Shown here: positions 1 through 10,373 of the stretch, piece after piece
How the letters are laid out: every line of letters starts with the position of its first letter
How positions within the stretch are numbered: position 1 is the first letter of the stretch
Source of the DNA: Dehalococcoidia bacterium
GTDB taxonomy: Bacteria > Chloroflexota > Dehalococcoidia > SpSt-223
Assembly (NCBI GenBank): GCA_026003895.1
Contig: BPIC01000001.1
Location: 686,128-750,127 of the forward strand
DNA: 64,000 nucleotides
Direction of reading: 5' to 3'
Position numbers and translations under genes: made by a program
The notes under the pieces: generated by a model
What the model was told of the DNA's origin: nothing
Database searches by the model: none
Seen by the model: the letters and a program-made list of their open reading frames with translations, nothing else

Positions 1-138
1 GTGTAGGCCGCGCTTGCGCAGTGTCCCTGCGTGTTGCGGGGCCGCAGCGGCATGGGTATCGTCGAGGATCACCGGCACCGGGATGCTGCGGGCACAAGGA
101 CCAGCGGCCGTTGAAGCCGCTTCTGAGCACGAACCGGA
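1..138. other. Window edge, no gene recognised
   Basis: This short stretch lies downstream of the RelA/SpoT gene on its strand. I find no open frame with a recognisable product and no convincing terminator in it. Confidence 0.5.
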
Positions 139-2319
139 TTAGCCGGCCTCGCGACTAACTGTGAGTACGCCCTTGATCGCTTCCAGCTTGCCAAGAACCC
201 GGCTTAACTGCTCGATGCCGGACGTTTCGAGTTTCATCGAGATCGTCGCGGTGCCGTCCGGACTGCTCTCGGTATGCACCGCGCTCATGTTGATGGCTTC
301 GCCGGCGATGACCGCCGTCACATCGCTCAAGAGCCCGACGCGGTCCCACGCATCGACGCGGACGCGCACCGGGAAGACCTGATCCTTGCCGAGCATCCAG
401 TCAACGCGAACGATCCGCTCTGGCTCGGCCGGATTGCGGACGTTTGGGCAGTCGGCGCGATGGACCGTCACGCCGCGAAAGCGCGTGATGTAGCCGACGA
501 TTACGTCACCGGGCACCGGCGAACAGCAGCGCGCCAAGGTTGTGACGAGATCCCCAACGCCCAACACGGCGACGCCGCCGCTCGGCGCCGCGCCGCCGCG
601 CTTCGGAGACACTGGCAACGTCATTGGCCGCGGCTCGGCGGTTGCAATCTTCACCGCGATCTGGCCGGGGTTCACTTCGCCGATGCCGATCGCCACCAAG
701 AAGTCGTCGACCTTGTCGTACTTGAAGAGCTTGGCGATCTCGTCGAGCGGTTTGTGAAGCGCCAACCGCTTCAGTTCCTTTTCGAGTAACTCGCGACCGC
801 GCTCGAGATTGTCGGCCCGCTCTTGCCGGCGAAACCACTGGCGGATTTTCTCGCGGGCATGGGAGGTCTTCACGTAGCCGAGGTTTGGGTTCAACCAGTC
901 GCGGCTCGGTCCCCGGCCCGACTTGGGGGCGATGATCTCGACGATGTCGCCGTTCTTCAGCGGCGTGTTGAGCGGCACCAGCCGTCCGTTCACCTTCGCG
1001 CCGACGCAGCGGTGGCCGAGGTCGGTGTGGATGCGGTAGGCGAAGTCGAGCGGTGTTGCGCCCGCCGGGAGATCCTTGATCTCGCCCCGCGGCGTATAGA
1101 CGAACACCTGGTCGCGGAACAGATCGGTCTTGACCGAGTCGACAAACTCCTGGGCGCCCCGTACCTCTTTTTGCCATTCGAGGAGCTGCCGCAGCCACGC
1201 GACGCGCTCCTCGAACTTGATGTCGGGTTTCCGGCTGCCTTCTTTGTAGCGCCAGTGCGCCGCGATGCCGTACTCGGCGACCCGGTGCATCTCGTGGGTC
1301 CGAATCTGGATCTCGAGCGGCCTACCCTCTTCCGCGATCACCGTCGTGTGGAGGGACTGATACATCGACTGCTTCGGGTTGGCGATGTAGTCGTCGAACT
1401 GGCCGGGCACCGGGTGCCACAGCGTATGAACAACGCCGAGCGCGTGGTAGCAGTCTGGCACCGTGTCGACCAACACCCGCACGGCGAGCAGGTCGTGGAT
1501 GTCGTCGAACTGGCGGCCAATTGCCTCGTACGCGCGCATCTTGCGGTAGACGCTGTAGAGGTGCTTCGGTCGGCCGGACACCTCCGCCTTGATCGTTGCC
1601 TCTTCGAGCGCCCGGCGCAGCTTCTGGATGACCCGCGAAATGTACTGCTCGCCGGCGGCGCGCCGCTTTGCCACGAGCTGAGCGATCTCGCGATAGTTCT
1701 CCGGTTCGAGATACGAGAAGGCGAGATCTTCGAGCTCGGACTTGATCTGGTAGATCCCAAGTCGGCCGGCGAGCGGTGCGAAAATCTCCATCGTTTCTTG
1801 GGCGATGGCGCGCTGGCGCTCGGGGGGCAGCGCTGAGAGCGTCCGCATGTTGTGCAGCCGATCGGCAAGTTTGATCAGCACGACGCGGATATCCTCCGCC
1901 ATCGCGATCAGCATCTTGCGCAAGTTCTCGGCTTGGACGACCTCCTCGCCGGCCTTGGCAGGGTTTCGCCCGTCGTGCGCGAGGGAGGTGACTTTCGACA
2001 GTTTGGTCACGCCATCAACGAGGCTGGCCACCTCGGGGCCGAACCTCTTTTCGATCTCACCGATCGGCACGCCGCAGTCTTCGGGCACATCGTGCAGGAT
2101 GGCGGCGGCGATCGCGCTCGGGTCGAGATGGAGGTCCGTCAGGATCAGCGCTGCCGCGACAGGATGCTCGAGGTAGGGCTCGCCGGACTTGCGTCGCTGG
2201 CCATCGTGGGCGATGGCGGCAAACTGATAGGCATCATCAATGACGCCGAGCGATTCGGCTGGAAGGTATTGGAGCGCCCGCGATCGGACCTGCTCGAACG
2301 ACATTGATGGTTGCGCCAC
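139..2319 (-). CDS. rel: Bifunctional (p)ppGpp synthetase/hydrolase, RelA/SpoT family
   Basis: A 726-residue long-type Rel protein that makes and degrades the stringent-response alarmone (p)ppGpp in the cytoplasm. The N-terminal HD hydrolase domain shows the metal-binding ILHDVPED stretch near residue 75. It is followed by the synthetase domain (about 230-350, with YQSLHTT), a TGS domain (about 410-470, VFVYTPRGEIKDLP) and a C-terminal ACT domain (about 650-720). Length and domain order match full-length bifunctional enzymes. The first in-frame start is GTG at 2319. An ATG five codons further in (2304) is equally possible, and neither has a strong ribosome site. It stands alone, with tatA on the same strand upstream. 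Confidence 0.95.
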   Translation of the reverse strand: MAQPSMSFEQVRSRALQYLPAESLGVIDDAYQFAAIAHDGQRRKSGEPYLEHPVAAALILTDLHLDPSAIAAAILHDVPEDCGVPIGEIEKRFGPEVASLVDGVTKLSKVTSLAHDGRNPAKAGEEVVQAENLRKMLIAMAEDIRVVLIKLADRLHNMRTLSALPPERQRAIAQETMEIFAPLAGRLGIYQIKSELEDLAFSYLEPENYREIAQLVAKRRAAGEQYISRVIQKLRRALEEATIKAEVSGRPKHLYSVYRKMRAYEAIGRQFDDIHDLLAVRVLVDTVPDCYHALGVVHTLWHPVPGQFDDYIANPKQSMYQSLHTTVIAEEGRPLEIQIRTHEMHRVAEYGIAAHWRYKEGSRKPDIKFEERVAWLRQLLEWQKEVRGAQEFVDSVKTDLFRDQVFVYTPRGEIKDLPAGATPLDFAYRIHTDLGHRCVGAKVNGRLVPLNTPLKNGDIVEIIAPKSGRGPSRDWLNPNLGYVKTSHAREKIRQWFRRQERADNLERGRELLEKELKRLALHKPLDEIAKLFKYDKVDDFLVAIGIGEVNPGQIAVKIATAEPRPMTLPVSPKRGGAAPSGGVAVLGVGDLVTTLARCCSPVPGDVIVGYITRFRGVTVHRADCPNVRNPAEPERIVRVDWMLGKDQVFPVRVRVDAWDRVGLLSDVTAVIAGEAINMSAVHTESSPDGTATISMKLETSGIEQLSRVLGKLEAIKGVLTVSREAG

Positions 2320-2390
2320 CGCGCCGGAGGGATAGTCTGGCGTGCCACGAGGCGCGCCGCCGGGCGCGCCGGACTTTCATAAAGTATACG

Positions 2391-2657
2391 CTAGGATTTG
2401 GTGGGTTCGCCCGTCCCGTTGCTCTTCGCCGCCGTGCTCGCTGATGGTGAGGCGCTCGGCGCTGCGGCGGTTGTCCGTTCGGGGGTGCTCGGCGGTGGCG
2501 CTGGCGGCTCGTCTTCGCCGCTCGACGCTTTCCGGAACTCGCGAATTCCCTTACCGAAGCTGCCGAACACCTCCGGCAGACGGCCGACGCCGAAAATAAT
2601 CATCACCACCGCGAGGATGAGGACCAGCTCCATCGGCCCGATCCGAAAGGGCAACAT
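2391..2657 (-). CDS. tatA: Twin-arginine translocase subunit TatA/TatE
   Basis: An 88-residue TatA-family protein, the pore-forming subunit that exports folded proteins carrying twin-arginine signals. It has one N-terminal membrane helix (about residues 7-22), the conserved FGxxxLPE hinge region, then an amphipathic helix containing [12 protein letters not shown] Pro/Ala/Ser-rich tail follows, as is usual. The ATG is preceded by GAGGAGG at good spacing. No tatC is visible nearby. Confidence 0.9.
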   Translation of the reverse strand: MLPFRIGPMELVLILAVVMIIFGVGRLPEVFGSFGKGIREFRKASSGEDEPPAPPPSTPERTTAAAPSASPSASTAAKSNGTGEPTKS

Positions 2658-2758
2658 CGTTCCTCCTCGGTTGCATTGTGCTCGTGGAACCCTAGCACGC
2701 GTTCTGGGGCCGCGCCACTGCTTGACGTGCTCCCTCAGTGTACGGCGTGGCCGCGTTG

Positions 2759-3373
2759 TCAGTTTCGCTCGAACGCCGGACGCCGGCCTACCTCACGCTC
2801 GCGCAGATACTGGAGCAGCGCGGTGAACACTTGGTGCGCCGCGATCGTTGCCGATGGTGGTGGCGAGTAGGCGCCGACCGACGTGGGCACCCCGTTGACG
2901 AACTCAAGCTGATACGCGGTCCCGTCGCTGAGGGCGAATGTCCACGTCGCCTCGTGGCGAGTGACGGTGACAGGCTGGCCGAGCCGCGCGAACTCTTCGC
3001 TGACGAACCGGGACACGACCTCTTCCCACGGCAGGGAATCCATCGCGGCCGGCACGACCGGCGGACGGGGATAGGCGGCATCGGCCGATCGGCGCAGCGC
3101 CGTCAGCGCTCGCTCGCACCCGCGCCGAAACGCCGAGTCGGCCTCGGCCTCGAAACGAGGATCGTCAATTGCAATTGCGCCGCCCGTCAGCACGGCGATC
3201 GCGCTTCCTGCTCCGGGGAGCGGCGGCGTGCTCGCGAAGCGGCTCGCGATCTGCTCGAGGGCAACGCGCGGCGGCAATCCCACCGCGACGAGCACGCCGA
3301 ACGATTGGCGAACGGCGTCCGCCCCGTTCTCCTCGATCAGGTCGAGGATGGCGGCCCAGTCTTTAGGAGACAA
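2759..3373 (-). CDS. Conserved-looking protein of unknown function downstream of the cupin dioxygenase
   Basis: I do not recognise this protein. It is about 204 residues if it starts at TTG 3373, which overlaps the end of the upstream cupin gene by 11 nt as in a coupled operon. An ATG at 3436 would extend it deep into that gene. The N-terminal third is helical ([19 protein letters not shown]), and the C-terminal half looks like an alpha/beta domain ending in a helix ([15 protein letters not shown]). There is no membrane segment or metal motif. Context suggests co-expression with guaB and the cupin. The start is uncertain. Confidence 0.6.
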   Translation of the reverse strand: MSPKDWAAILDLIEENGADAVRQSFGVLVAVGLPPRVALEQIASRFASTPPLPGAGSAIAVLTGGAIAIDDPRFEAEADSAFRRGCERALTALRRSADAAYPRPPVVPAAMDSLPWEEVVSRFVSEEFARLGQPVTVTRHEATWTFALSDGTAYQLEFVNGVPTSVGAYSPPPSATIAAHQVFTALLQYLREREVGRRPAFERN

Positions 3374-3908
3374 CGGGGAGATCGTAGCGGCGGCGAATGC
3401 TGGAGCCGAGCACGTTGATATCAGCGCCGTAGACATGAATCGAGATTGTCAGCTCGCTGCCCGCGTTCGCGACCTTATGGATGTCGCCCGGGGGCGTTAG
3501 CGCGGCGACCGTCCCGACATCCGTCGTCACCGTCCCGACCTGAACGAGGGCATTCCGGCTGTCGTCCAGCCGATAGCGCGTCTCGAGCTCCCGGCCACGA
3601 TGCACGCCGACGACGCACCACGAAACGTGATCGTGGATGCACGTCTCTTGCCCTTCAGTCCAGACGAGCGAGACGATGGAGAACGAGCCATCGTCTTCGA
3701 CGTGGAGAATATGCTGTCGATAGCGATCCGGGTCGGGCGCCTCCTGCTCGGGGAGCAGCAGGTCTGGCCGCCCAAGGTACGGGCCGAGGACTCGCGCCAC
3801 GCCCTCGGCGACGTCTCGCGGCGGACCGCCGGTCCGAACGACAGCCCGGATCTCGTCGATGAGGGTGGTGAGCGCCGGCGAGCCGACGCGCGGCGATGTC
3901 ATCGTCAT
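3363..3908 (-). CDS. Cysteine dioxygenase-like cupin protein
   Basis: A 181-residue cupin resembling type I cysteine dioxygenases, which oxidise a thiol group with Fe(II) and O2. The expected metal ligands are visible: a His-x-His pair in CIHDHVSWCVVG (about residue 92) and a third His in GDIHKVANAG (about 146). The chain is close to the usual 180-200 residues. It starts 11 bp after the guaB stop and so is probably cotranscribed with it. The substrate could be cysteine or another thiol such as 3-mercaptopropionate. The sequence alone does not decide this. Confidence 0.8.
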   Translation of the reverse strand: MTMTSPRVGSPALTTLIDEIRAVVRTGGPPRDVAEGVARVLGPYLGRPDLLLPEQEAPDPDRYRQHILHVEDDGSFSIVSLVWTEGQETCIHDHVSWCVVGVHRGRELETRYRLDDSRNALVQVGTVTTDVGTVAALTPPGDIHKVANAGSELTISIHVYGADINVLGSSIRRRYDLPVVS

Positions 3909-3919
3909 CGCACTCTCCT

Positions 3920-5530
<1,611 letters not shown>

Positions 5531-5628
5531 TTAGCAACCACTGGCCAGCCTCCACCGTTTCCGGGGAGCGCCATCCGGGGCGATGCATGGGTGGGACATT
5601 AGCCAAGTATAGATCGGCCGCGCGCGGC

Positions 5629-5657
5629 TTGACTAGACGCTTGGTAGGTTGGAAACT
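5629..5657 (+). promoter_or_regulatory. Candidate promoter for the small protein at 5666
   Basis: TTGACT and GAAACT are separated by 17 nt. The -10 box ends 8 nt before the ATG at 5666, so the mRNA would have little or no leader. The -10 is a poor match, and the call rests on its similarity to the nrtR and wzt promoters in this window. Confidence 0.4.
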
Positions 5658-5665
5658 ACGGTGTC

Positions 5666-5944
5666 ATGCCGAGCAGCCGCCGCCCGTGGTGGCCCCATGT
5701 CGAGCTTCGCACCTCAGCCTACTGGCGCGGCAAGGTGTGGCTGTTCCGCGTCGTGCCCGAGGCGATCCTCGAATTCGCCGACCGCATCGAAGTCTACGAG
5801 TTGGAAAACGCCGAGCTCGCTTGGCTGCAACAGATGTCGTACCACGAGCGCATTGCGGCTCTGCTCAAGCGCCGGCCGGACCGGGTTGAGCCGAAGGTTG
5901 CGCCCGCCTCCAGCCTCGTCGATGGGACACTCGCTCGGTGGTAG
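5666..5944 (+). CDS. Small hypothetical protein, 92 residues
   Basis: I do not recognise this protein. It has a basic N-terminus, a plausible mixed alpha/beta core (VWLFRVVPEAILEFADRIEVYEL) and an amphipathic helix (YHERIAALLKRRPDR). Codon use fits the neighbourhood. The gene is preceded by a -35/-10-like pair ending 8 nt before the ATG and lacks a ribosome site, so translation may be leaderless. It converges on the DUF4126 gene with a gap of 7 bp. Confidence 0.6.
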   Translation: MPSSRRPWWPHVELRTSAYWRGKVWLFRVVPEAILEFADRIEVYELENAELAWLQQMSYHERIAALLKRRPDRVEPKVAPASSLVDGTLARW

Positions 5945-5951
5945 CCGAGCT

Positions 5952-6527
5952 TCAAAGGAGCGGTCGCGGCTGCGGCCGCCGCGTCCGTCGCCGCAGGACG
6001 TAGAAGGCGACGATCGCCATGGCGATGATGAAGCCCATCACAAGGATCGGCGCGACGATCGCCACGATGGTGGTCACGGCGGCGACGATGTCTTCAATCA
6101 GACTGACGACCGGATTGCCAAGCCCGCCAGTAAACGCCGTCACTGCTGGACGCGCGGTCGCCTTGATGGCGTGAACGCTTCCCGCAGCGAGCAGGCCGGT
6201 GATCGTCGCCACGACTGGGTGAATCTCGCCGAACACATTGCTGCTCGCCGCAAATAAGATCGCGCCTGCGGCTGGCCGGATCACCGTGTTGACAATGTCG
6301 TTGACGTGATCGACCCCTGGGATCTTGTCCGCGAAGAATTCGATGAACAGCAGGATCGTAAGCGCGGCTAGAACCCATTCGTTGGTCAGCCAAGTAAACG
6401 GCTCGTTCAGAGTGATCAGCTTGGTGAACCGTGCGGTCAGCCCGACGATCAGCAACGGCAGGTAGGCATTCAACCCTGCCGGGGCGCTGACGCCGAAGGC
6501 CGTCAGGACACCAAGCAGTTCGGTCAC
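5952..6527 (-). CDS. DUF4126-type membrane protein
   Basis: A 191-residue integral membrane protein of the DUF4126 type. The N-terminus has the family-like GVSAPAGLNAYLPLL segment, followed by FFADKIPGVDHVNDIV and a glycine/alanine-rich membrane hairpin. A C-terminal hydrophobic segment (about 150-178) ends in an Arg-rich tail, which suggests a cytoplasmic C-terminus. The family has no assigned biochemical role. It begins 1 bp after the zinc-ribbon membrane gene, so the two are probably one transcript. Confidence 0.75.
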   Translation of the reverse strand: MTELLGVLTAFGVSAPAGLNAYLPLLIVGLTARFTKLITLNEPFTWLTNEWVLAALTILLFIEFFADKIPGVDHVNDIVNTVIRPAAGAILFAASSNVFGEIHPVVATITGLLAAGSVHAIKATARPAVTAFTGGLGNPVVSLIEDIVAAVTTIVAIVAPILVMGFIIAMAIVAFYVLRRRTRRPQPRPLL

Positions 6528-6528
6528 G

Positions 6529-7155
6529 TCACCGCCCTTGGAGCGCCCGGATCAGGTCCGGGTTGGTCGCAAAGACGGCGAGGTTCAACCCGCAGAGGAA
6601 GAGTGCGCCGAGGATGCCGAGAACGATGCCGGCGGTCGCCAGACCGCTGCCGGTCAGCATGCCGGCGGACCGGTTGATTTGGCCGCGCGCCACGATACCG
6701 GTGACGATCGCGATGATGGAAGGAATAAACAAGAAGTTGCAGACCGTCAGGACGGCGAGGATGCCGAAAATGAGGGATGCGAGCGCCATCCCAGATCGGC
6801 GGACGACTCCCCCAGCGCTGGACGCCGCAGCGGCCTGATGGGGAGCGCCGGCGGGCGTGAAACTCCCGACGGCTGCACCGCCGGCGGTTGCACCGGTCGC
6901 GAACGCCGCCGTCGCAGCTTCGCTGGGCGGAGGGCTGGGCGGTGGGTAATTCGGGGTCGGCTCTGGCTCGCGCTGGGGCGGCGGCGGTGCGGCACCGGCC
7001 GGCACCTGCATCATGACGGTCCGCTCCATTGGCGGTGGCCCCGGTTGCGCCGGCGGCGGGCTCGCCGGCGGGCTTGCGGGCGTGAGCGCCGTCCCGCAGT
7101 TGTAACAGAATCGCCCAGTTTCGGCGTTCTCGCTTCCACAATTCGGGCACTTCAT
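6529..7155 (-). CDS. Zinc-ribbon membrane protein (DUF4190-like)
   Basis: A 208-residue protein with an N-terminal zinc ribbon (CPNCG and CYNCG pairs within the first 25 residues). A long Pro/Ala-rich linker follows, then two C-terminal membrane helices with the DUF4190-like pattern (ASLIFGILAVLTV and GIVLGILGALFL). The start is the ATG at 7155 rather than one seven codons upstream, because GGGGGTAGGGG precedes it and the zinc ribbon then begins at residue 2. The function is unknown. The architecture suggests a membrane protein with a cytoplasmic metal-binding head. Confidence 0.75.
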   Translation of the reverse strand: MKCPNCGSENAETGRFCYNCGTALTPASPPASPPPAQPGPPPMERTVMMQVPAGAAPPPPQREPEPTPNYPPPSPPPSEAATAAFATGATAGGAAVGSFTPAGAPHQAAAASSAGGVVRRSGMALASLIFGILAVLTVCNFLFIPSIIAIVTGIVARGQINRSAGMLTGSGLATAGIVLGILGALFLCGLNLAVFATNPDLIRALQGR

Positions 7156-7260
7156 GCCCCTACCCCCAACCGCCACGTCGTTGCGCGTGCCATCCTGCTT
7201 AACTGCTCGAGTGCATCGGAAGTTCCACGCTGCCGCGCGGACGTGCAGTATAGCGCTGGT

Positions 7261-8529
7261 CTAGATGGTGTAGCCGGCCGCAGCCGCGTCCTCGTGAAAT
7301 TGCCGCACGGTTTCGAGCGAATAGGCGTCGAGATCTTTGCCGTAGAGCGGCAACTTCTTGAGCAGATCGGAGGTGACGGTGATGATGTGACAGCCGATCT
7401 GATCAGCTTGATAGACGTTGAGGACTTCGCGCGGGCTCGCCCAGATTAGCTCCAGTCCCGGATGAGGGCGAAGCATCTCGACCGCAGCAGCCATCAGCGG
7501 AACCGGGTCGCGACCGGTATCGGCGACGCGCCCAGCAAAGACCGAGATGTAGGATGAGCGGCTCTCGGCGAGTGCCTCGGCAACACGCCGAACTTGGCCA
7601 AGCGTGGTAAGGGCGGTGACGTTCAGCTTGACGCCGTCGCGCACGAGCCGGCGGACGAGCCCGTCTGTCCATTCACCTCGGGTATTGGTCACGGGGATCT
7701 TGACGTAGACATTGTCGCCCCAGCTGGCAATCTGGCACGCTTGGCGCTCCATTTCGGCGAGGTCGTCGCTAAAGACTTCGAAAGAAATTGGCCGGTCCGG
7801 GATCGCAAGGAGGACTTCCTTGGCGAACGTACGGTAGTCGCTGACGCCGGCCTTGCGCATCAGCGTCGGGTTCGTCGTGAACCCGGCGATCCACGGGTGA
7901 GCCGCCAGCTCGAGCATCCCGGCCTTTTCGGCGCCGTCAGCGAAGATCTTGACGCGCAGCGCTTCGTGCATCTGAACCTCGTTTCTCGTGCGCTCGACGA
8001 TCCAAGGCATTGCTTCTAGGAGCGACCCGACGACGACGTCGGGAGCGGGCGCGGAAGGGGGCGCGGGTTCGGAATAGCGGTAGTCTATCAGGACGGTCGC
8101 CACGCCGGTCTGCTTGCCTGCGGCGATGTCTTTCCAGCGATCGCCAACCAGCACCGAACGAGAAAGGTCCACGTTCAGGGCTCGGGCGGCAGCCAAAATG
8201 AGTCCGGGCTTCGGTTTTCGACAGTCGCAGGCGTCGTCGTCGTCGTGCCAACAAACTTCGATCGCATCGATGGCCAGCTCCTGCCGGAGCTGCTGGTGTA
8301 TCGCTTCCACCTCGCCGCGGGTGGTTGTGCCGCGCGCCACGTCCGGCTGGTTGGTGACGATAACAACGGCAATTCCGGCGCGGTGGAGTGCACCGATGGC
8401 ATCCGCGACGCCGGGCAAGATCTCCAGTTCGCGTACCGAGGCGGGGGGATAGGGTCGGCCATCTCGGACAATTGCCCGGTTGACGACGCCGTCTCGGTCG
8501 AGAAAGACCGCTGGCCTAGATGCGGGCAT
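7261..8529 (-). CDS. Fusion of GmhB-type heptose bisphosphate phosphatase and transaldolase
   Basis: A 422-residue two-domain enzyme. Residues 1-185 are a HAD-IIIA phosphatase of the GmhB/HisB-N type. They carry the nucleophile motif FLDRDGVVN, TNQPDVARG, a Cys-His-Cys-Cys zinc site (CWH...CDC) and RKPKPG. Residues 187-422 are a short transaldolase of the TalC/FSA class with GFTTNPTLM and the Schiff-base Lys in YVKIPVT. Together they could make sedoheptulose-7-phosphate and remove the 7-phosphate from heptose bisphosphate. The start is ATG 8529, overlapping the preceding oxidoreductase by 14 nt. An internal ATG at 7971 with GAGG six bases upstream sits exactly at the transaldolase boundary, so a separate transaldolase may also be made. 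Confidence 0.85.
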   Translation of the reverse strand: MPASRPAVFLDRDGVVNRAIVRDGRPYPPASVRELEILPGVADAIGALHRAGIAVVIVTNQPDVARGTTTRGEVEAIHQQLRQELAIDAIEVCWHDDDDACDCRKPKPGLILAAARALNVDLSRSVLVGDRWKDIAAGKQTGVATVLIDYRYSEPAPPSAPAPDVVVGSLLEAMPWIVERTRNEVQMHEALRVKIFADGAEKAGMLELAAHPWIAGFTTNPTLMRKAGVSDYRTFAKEVLLAIPDRPISFEVFSDDLAEMERQACQIASWGDNVYVKIPVTNTRGEWTDGLVRRLVRDGVKLNVTALTTLGQVRRVAEALAESRSSYISVFAGRVADTGRDPVPLMAAAVEMLRPHPGLELIWASPREVLNVYQADQIGCHIITVTSDLLKKLPLYGKDLDAYSLETVRQFHEDAAAAGYTI

Positions 8530-9502
8530 AACCCGACGCCGCGTAGACTCGCTCGACAACCTCAAGGCAGGCGCGCGCCTCTGGCAAGCCCGCTGCCGGT
8601 GGCCGGCCGAGCCGAATGTCGTCCAGAAACTCCCGCATTTCGATCTCCCACGATCGGTCGCCCATCGGATATTCCCAAATCGTGGTCTCGGGTGGCCCCA
8701 TCTCCGGCAGCATCTTGTAGTACGCGATCCGTTCCACGCCGTAGGAACCGCCTAGCCCTTCGATATGCAGTTTGGCCGCGCGGCCGTAGATCTCGAACGA
8801 GAAGAGATTCTTCCATTCCGTGCACGACACATGGAGAAAAGCGACCTGCTGGCGAGCCGTCTTGAGCGTGAGAAAGGCGTTGTCGTCGACCGGCATGTCC
8901 CAGTAATAGGTGTGGGCGAACCCGTCGCAGTCCACGAAGTCACCGAGGAACCAGCGGGCAAGGTCGATGACGTGGACGCCTTGGTCGATCAACTCGCCGC
9001 CCCCAGCGCGGGAGGGGTCCGCTCGCCATTCCCGGTCGTAGCCGACTCTCCCGCCGTGGCCGTAGCGGCCGCGAATGAACATCAGTTCGCCGAGGGCGCC
9101 CGCCTCGTATAAGCGGCGCGCTTGGAGGAAGGCAGGGTGGTAGCGATGGTTGAACCCGACGCGCACGAGGCAGCCGCTCCCTGCCGCGGCCTCCTCGATC
9201 CGGGCTAGTTCGGCGAGTGACCGCGCCGCCGGCTTCTCGACGAGCACGTGCTTGCCCGCGTGGAGCGCCGCAATCGCGACCTCGGCGAGCGCGTCGTTCG
9301 TCGTCGCGACGACCACGAGGCCAACGTCGTCGCGTTCGACCGCTTGCCGCCACTCCGTGGTCGCCACCGCACCGGCAGGACGCGCGAGCGCCTCGGCACG
9401 GCCGACATCGATGTCGGCGCAGACTCGGAGTTGCCCGCCGGCGAGCGCCCGCGCTCGCTTACCGCCGATCAATCCGCAGCCGACGATCGCGACGCCGAGC
9501 AT
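8516..9502 (-). CDS. Gfo/Idh/MocA-family sugar oxidoreductase
   Basis: A 328-residue NAD(P)-dependent oxidoreductase. The N-terminal Rossmann fold begins GVAIVGCGLIGGKRA. The conserved EKP motif (VLVEKPAARS, about residue 94) carries the family catalytic Lys, and GFNHRYHPAF follows. Such enzymes often oxidise or epimerise nucleotide sugars in surface-glycan loci. It starts 1 bp after the SDR stop and overlaps the phosphatase-transaldolase gene, so it belongs to the minus-strand operon running down from the sugar transferase. The substrate is not determined by sequence. Confidence 0.85.
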   Translation of the reverse strand: MLGVAIVGCGLIGGKRARALAGGQLRVCADIDVGRAEALARPAGAVATTEWRQAVERDDVGLVVVATTNDALAEVAIAALHAGKHVLVEKPAARSLAELARIEEAAAGSGCLVRVGFNHRYHPAFLQARRLYEAGALGELMFIRGRYGHGGRVGYDREWRADPSRAGGGELIDQGVHVIDLARWFLGDFVDCDGFAHTYYWDMPVDDNAFLTLKTARQQVAFLHVSCTEWKNLFSFEIYGRAAKLHIEGLGGSYGVERIAYYKMLPEMGPPETTIWEYPMGDRSWEIEMREFLDDIRLGRPPAAGLPEARACLEVVERVYAASGYARI

Positions 9503-9503
9503 C

Positions 9504-10373
9504 CTACCCCCACTCCAAGCCGCGGTCTTTGGGCACGATCCGGCGCAGCGTGTAAATGTCCCTCCCCGCCAAGTCGGCGCGGTGGGACGCGAGGTCGCGC
9601 CACGGGTCCCACACCGCGCTGATCAGCTTGCCGGTAATCCCGTCGCTCGCTGACGAAGCAAGCCAGACGGCGAGCGACGCCGCGTGTTCGACGGGTGCGC
9701 CGCCTTCGGCCCGCTGGCGCAGCGCTCGGCGGTATTGTTCCTCACCAACCCGTTCTGGGCCTGCCGCGATGATCTCGTCGAGCATGGCGGTGTTGATCGC
9801 GCCCGGCGCGATGGCGTTCACCTCGATGCCGGCATCGCGCACTTCGAGGGCGAGAGTCTCGACGAACCGGACAACGGCGGCTTTCGATGCCGCGTAGGCG
9901 GAGAGATACGGCATCGGGCTGGTCGCGCCTCCACCGGAAAGCTGAACGATCTTGCCGCCGCCATGGGCCCGAAAGTGCGGCACGATGGCACGCGCGGCAT
10001 AGACCGAGCCGAACAGGTTGACACGCAGCGCGTGCTCCCATTCTGCCCAGTCGACGGCTTCGATCCGCCCTTTCGGCCCGTAGATTCCAGCGTTGTTGAC
10101 GAGGATATGCACCCGGCCAAAGACCTCGATCGCGTGGCCGACGAGGGTGTCGATCTCCTCCGGCACCCCAACGTCGGCGGCCGTTGTTGCGACGTGTTGG
10201 CCGGGCGCACACCGCTCGCGCAAGCTCCTCGCTGCTTCATCGAGTGCGCCGGTAGCCCGGGCGGCGAGAAGCACGCTCGCGCCGGCGTCGACGAACGCCT
10301 CGGCGATGGCGCGGCCGATGCCACGGCTCGCACCGGTGATGATCGCCGCCTTCCCTGACAGCAAGCCGCTCAT
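9504..10373 (-). CDS. Short-chain dehydrogenase/reductase
   Basis: A 289-residue SDR with the cofactor motif TGASRGIGRA near the N-terminus, NNAG (about residue 90) and the catalytic YAASK. The C-terminal part is longer than in minimal SDRs. The start is the ATG at 10373, which overlaps the upstream epimerase stop as ATGA. A longer reading into that gene is rejected. Its position between an epimerase and a Gfo/Idh enzyme suggests nucleotide-sugar modification. Confidence 0.88.
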   Translation of the reverse strand: MSGLLSGKAAIITGASRGIGRAIAEAFVDAGASVLLAARATGALDEAARSLRERCAPGQHVATTAADVGVPEEIDTLVGHAIEVFGRVHILVNNAGIYGPKGRIEAVDWAEWEHALRVNLFGSVYAARAIVPHFRAHGGGKIVQLSGGGATSPMPYLSAYAASKAAVVRFVETLALEVRDAGIEVNAIAPGAINTAMLDEIIAAGPERVGEEQYRRALRQRAEGGAPVEHAASLAVWLASSASDGITGKLISAVWDPWRDLASHRADLAGRDIYTLRRIVPKDRGLEWG

